Part shown: positions 47,372 to 47,599 of the stretch, piece by piece
Layout of the letters: every line of letters starts with the position of its first letter
How positions within the stretch are numbered: the first letter of the stretch is position 1
NCBI GenBank assembly: GCA_001805445.1
Contig: MHGF01000003.1
Span: forward strand, 312,429 to 360,027
DNA: 47,599 bases
DNA from: Omnitrophica WOR_2 bacterium GWF2_43_52
GTDB taxonomy: Bacteria; Omnitrophota; Gorgyraeia; Gygaellales; UBA12090
Direction: 5' to 3'
Made by a program: the position numbers and the translations under genes
The notes under the pieces: generated by a model
What the model was told of the DNA's origin: nothing
The model's input: the letters and a program-made list of their open reading frames with translations, nothing else
The model's database searches: none

Positions 47372-47599
47372 ATAATTCTATCCTCAAGCCCTTCTTGAGC
47401 AGATTTGAGCCCTTTATGAGTCGTTTAAACTAATTACCCTGATGCCCCTTTCGCGGCTCGTTTAACGCAGATTTTATTTTTCCGTAGCGACTTCTTAAAT
47501 TCCTTATCGAGCCTCCGCGGAAAATCTGCGATAATGACACAGGGATAGGGGTAGGAGTTGTGTTGAAAGCTTCTCTGGGGTAGAATAGGACACAGAGAG
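47372..47599. other. Window-edge gap with long-range inverted repeat
   Basis: CGCAGATTTT (47466-47475) and AAAATCTGCG (47521-47530) are perfect 10-bp inverted arms 45 bp apart. A minus-strand frame is open to the window end and stops near 47440 (peptide ...RRLDKEFKKSLRKNKICVKRAAKGASG), so a partial gene is possible but not supported by motifs. Confidence 0.35.

Noticed and set aside
47440-47599. Minus-strand frame open to the right edge
   Set aside because: Only about 53 codons, low resemblance to any family and interrupted by a long inverted repeat; left as a possible partial gene rather than a called CDS.

Overview
The window reads as part of a chromosome from an uncultured Gram-negative bacterium. 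The evidence is several outer-membrane beta-barrels ending in Phe, a TolC-type channel, a MacAB-type exporter and many type I signal peptides. The gene set (B12-dependent radical SAM enzymes, oxygen-sensitive ThiH, arsenosugar genes, small CxxC zinc-ribbon proteins, a lysine-rich micro-protein, many palindromic intergenic repeats) resembles metagenome-assembled genomes of Omnitrophota and similar lineages. That placement is inference; no rRNA or marker gene is present. Almost every gene lies on the minus strand. The one clear plus-strand gene is the Pro-rich surface protein at 30136.

Layout, left to right. 1-4047: 3' partial gene for a very large secreted glycoside hydrolase (two LamG domains, two jelly-roll domains, GH5-like catalytic domain). 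4179-6118: periplasmic dienelactone hydrolase and small secreted or repeat proteins. 6240-6640: cold-shock gene with a long leader. 6676-11739: MATE exporter, DUF2156 protein, GIY-YIG protein and thiH-thiG-thiS behind a TPP riboswitch with a terminator. 11810-16944: arsenosugar-type locus: glycosyltransferase, remnant of a second sugar-transferase gene, flavin disulfide oxidoreductase, TVP38 membrane protein and an ArsS-ArsM fusion. 17056-19401: His-rich secreted protein, transglutaminase-like protein, acyltransferase. 19565-21620: cold-shock operon csp-csp-zinc finger-DEAD helicase. 21857-24206: small CxxC proteins, S4 protein, uracil-DNA glycosylase, small lipoprotein, YkgJ protein. 24499-27715: two B12-type radical SAM proteins. 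27831-29775: alginate-export-like porin and partner. 29939-30948: cyclic-di-GMP riboswitch plus terminator driving a Pro-rich surface protein. 31016-36911: tolC-macA-macB-barrel operon. 37115-39721: methyltransferase, small DNA-binding-like protein, truncated GIY-YIG gene and a self-regulated MNT-HEPN toxin-antitoxin pair. 39916-40677: complete REP-associated transposase element. 40663-43973: radical SAM protein with a split cluster motif, and an ABC-F protein. 44597-47371: accessory zone with DUF4238 and membrane proteins, then a pile-up of truncated RAYT, MazG and RhuM genes.

Regulation is unusually readable here. There are two riboswitches with terminators, several sigma70-like promoters, tandem operators in the toxin-antitoxin promoter, probable leaderless genes, and a 34-bp box repeated exactly in front of two unrelated genes 9.6 kb apart. 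The most rewarding items for follow-up are the ArsS-ArsM fusion locus, the cyclic-di-GMP-controlled Pro-rich protein, the abutting MNT-HEPN operators, the shared 34-bp box, and the transposase element whose 13-bp inverted ends supply stop codons.
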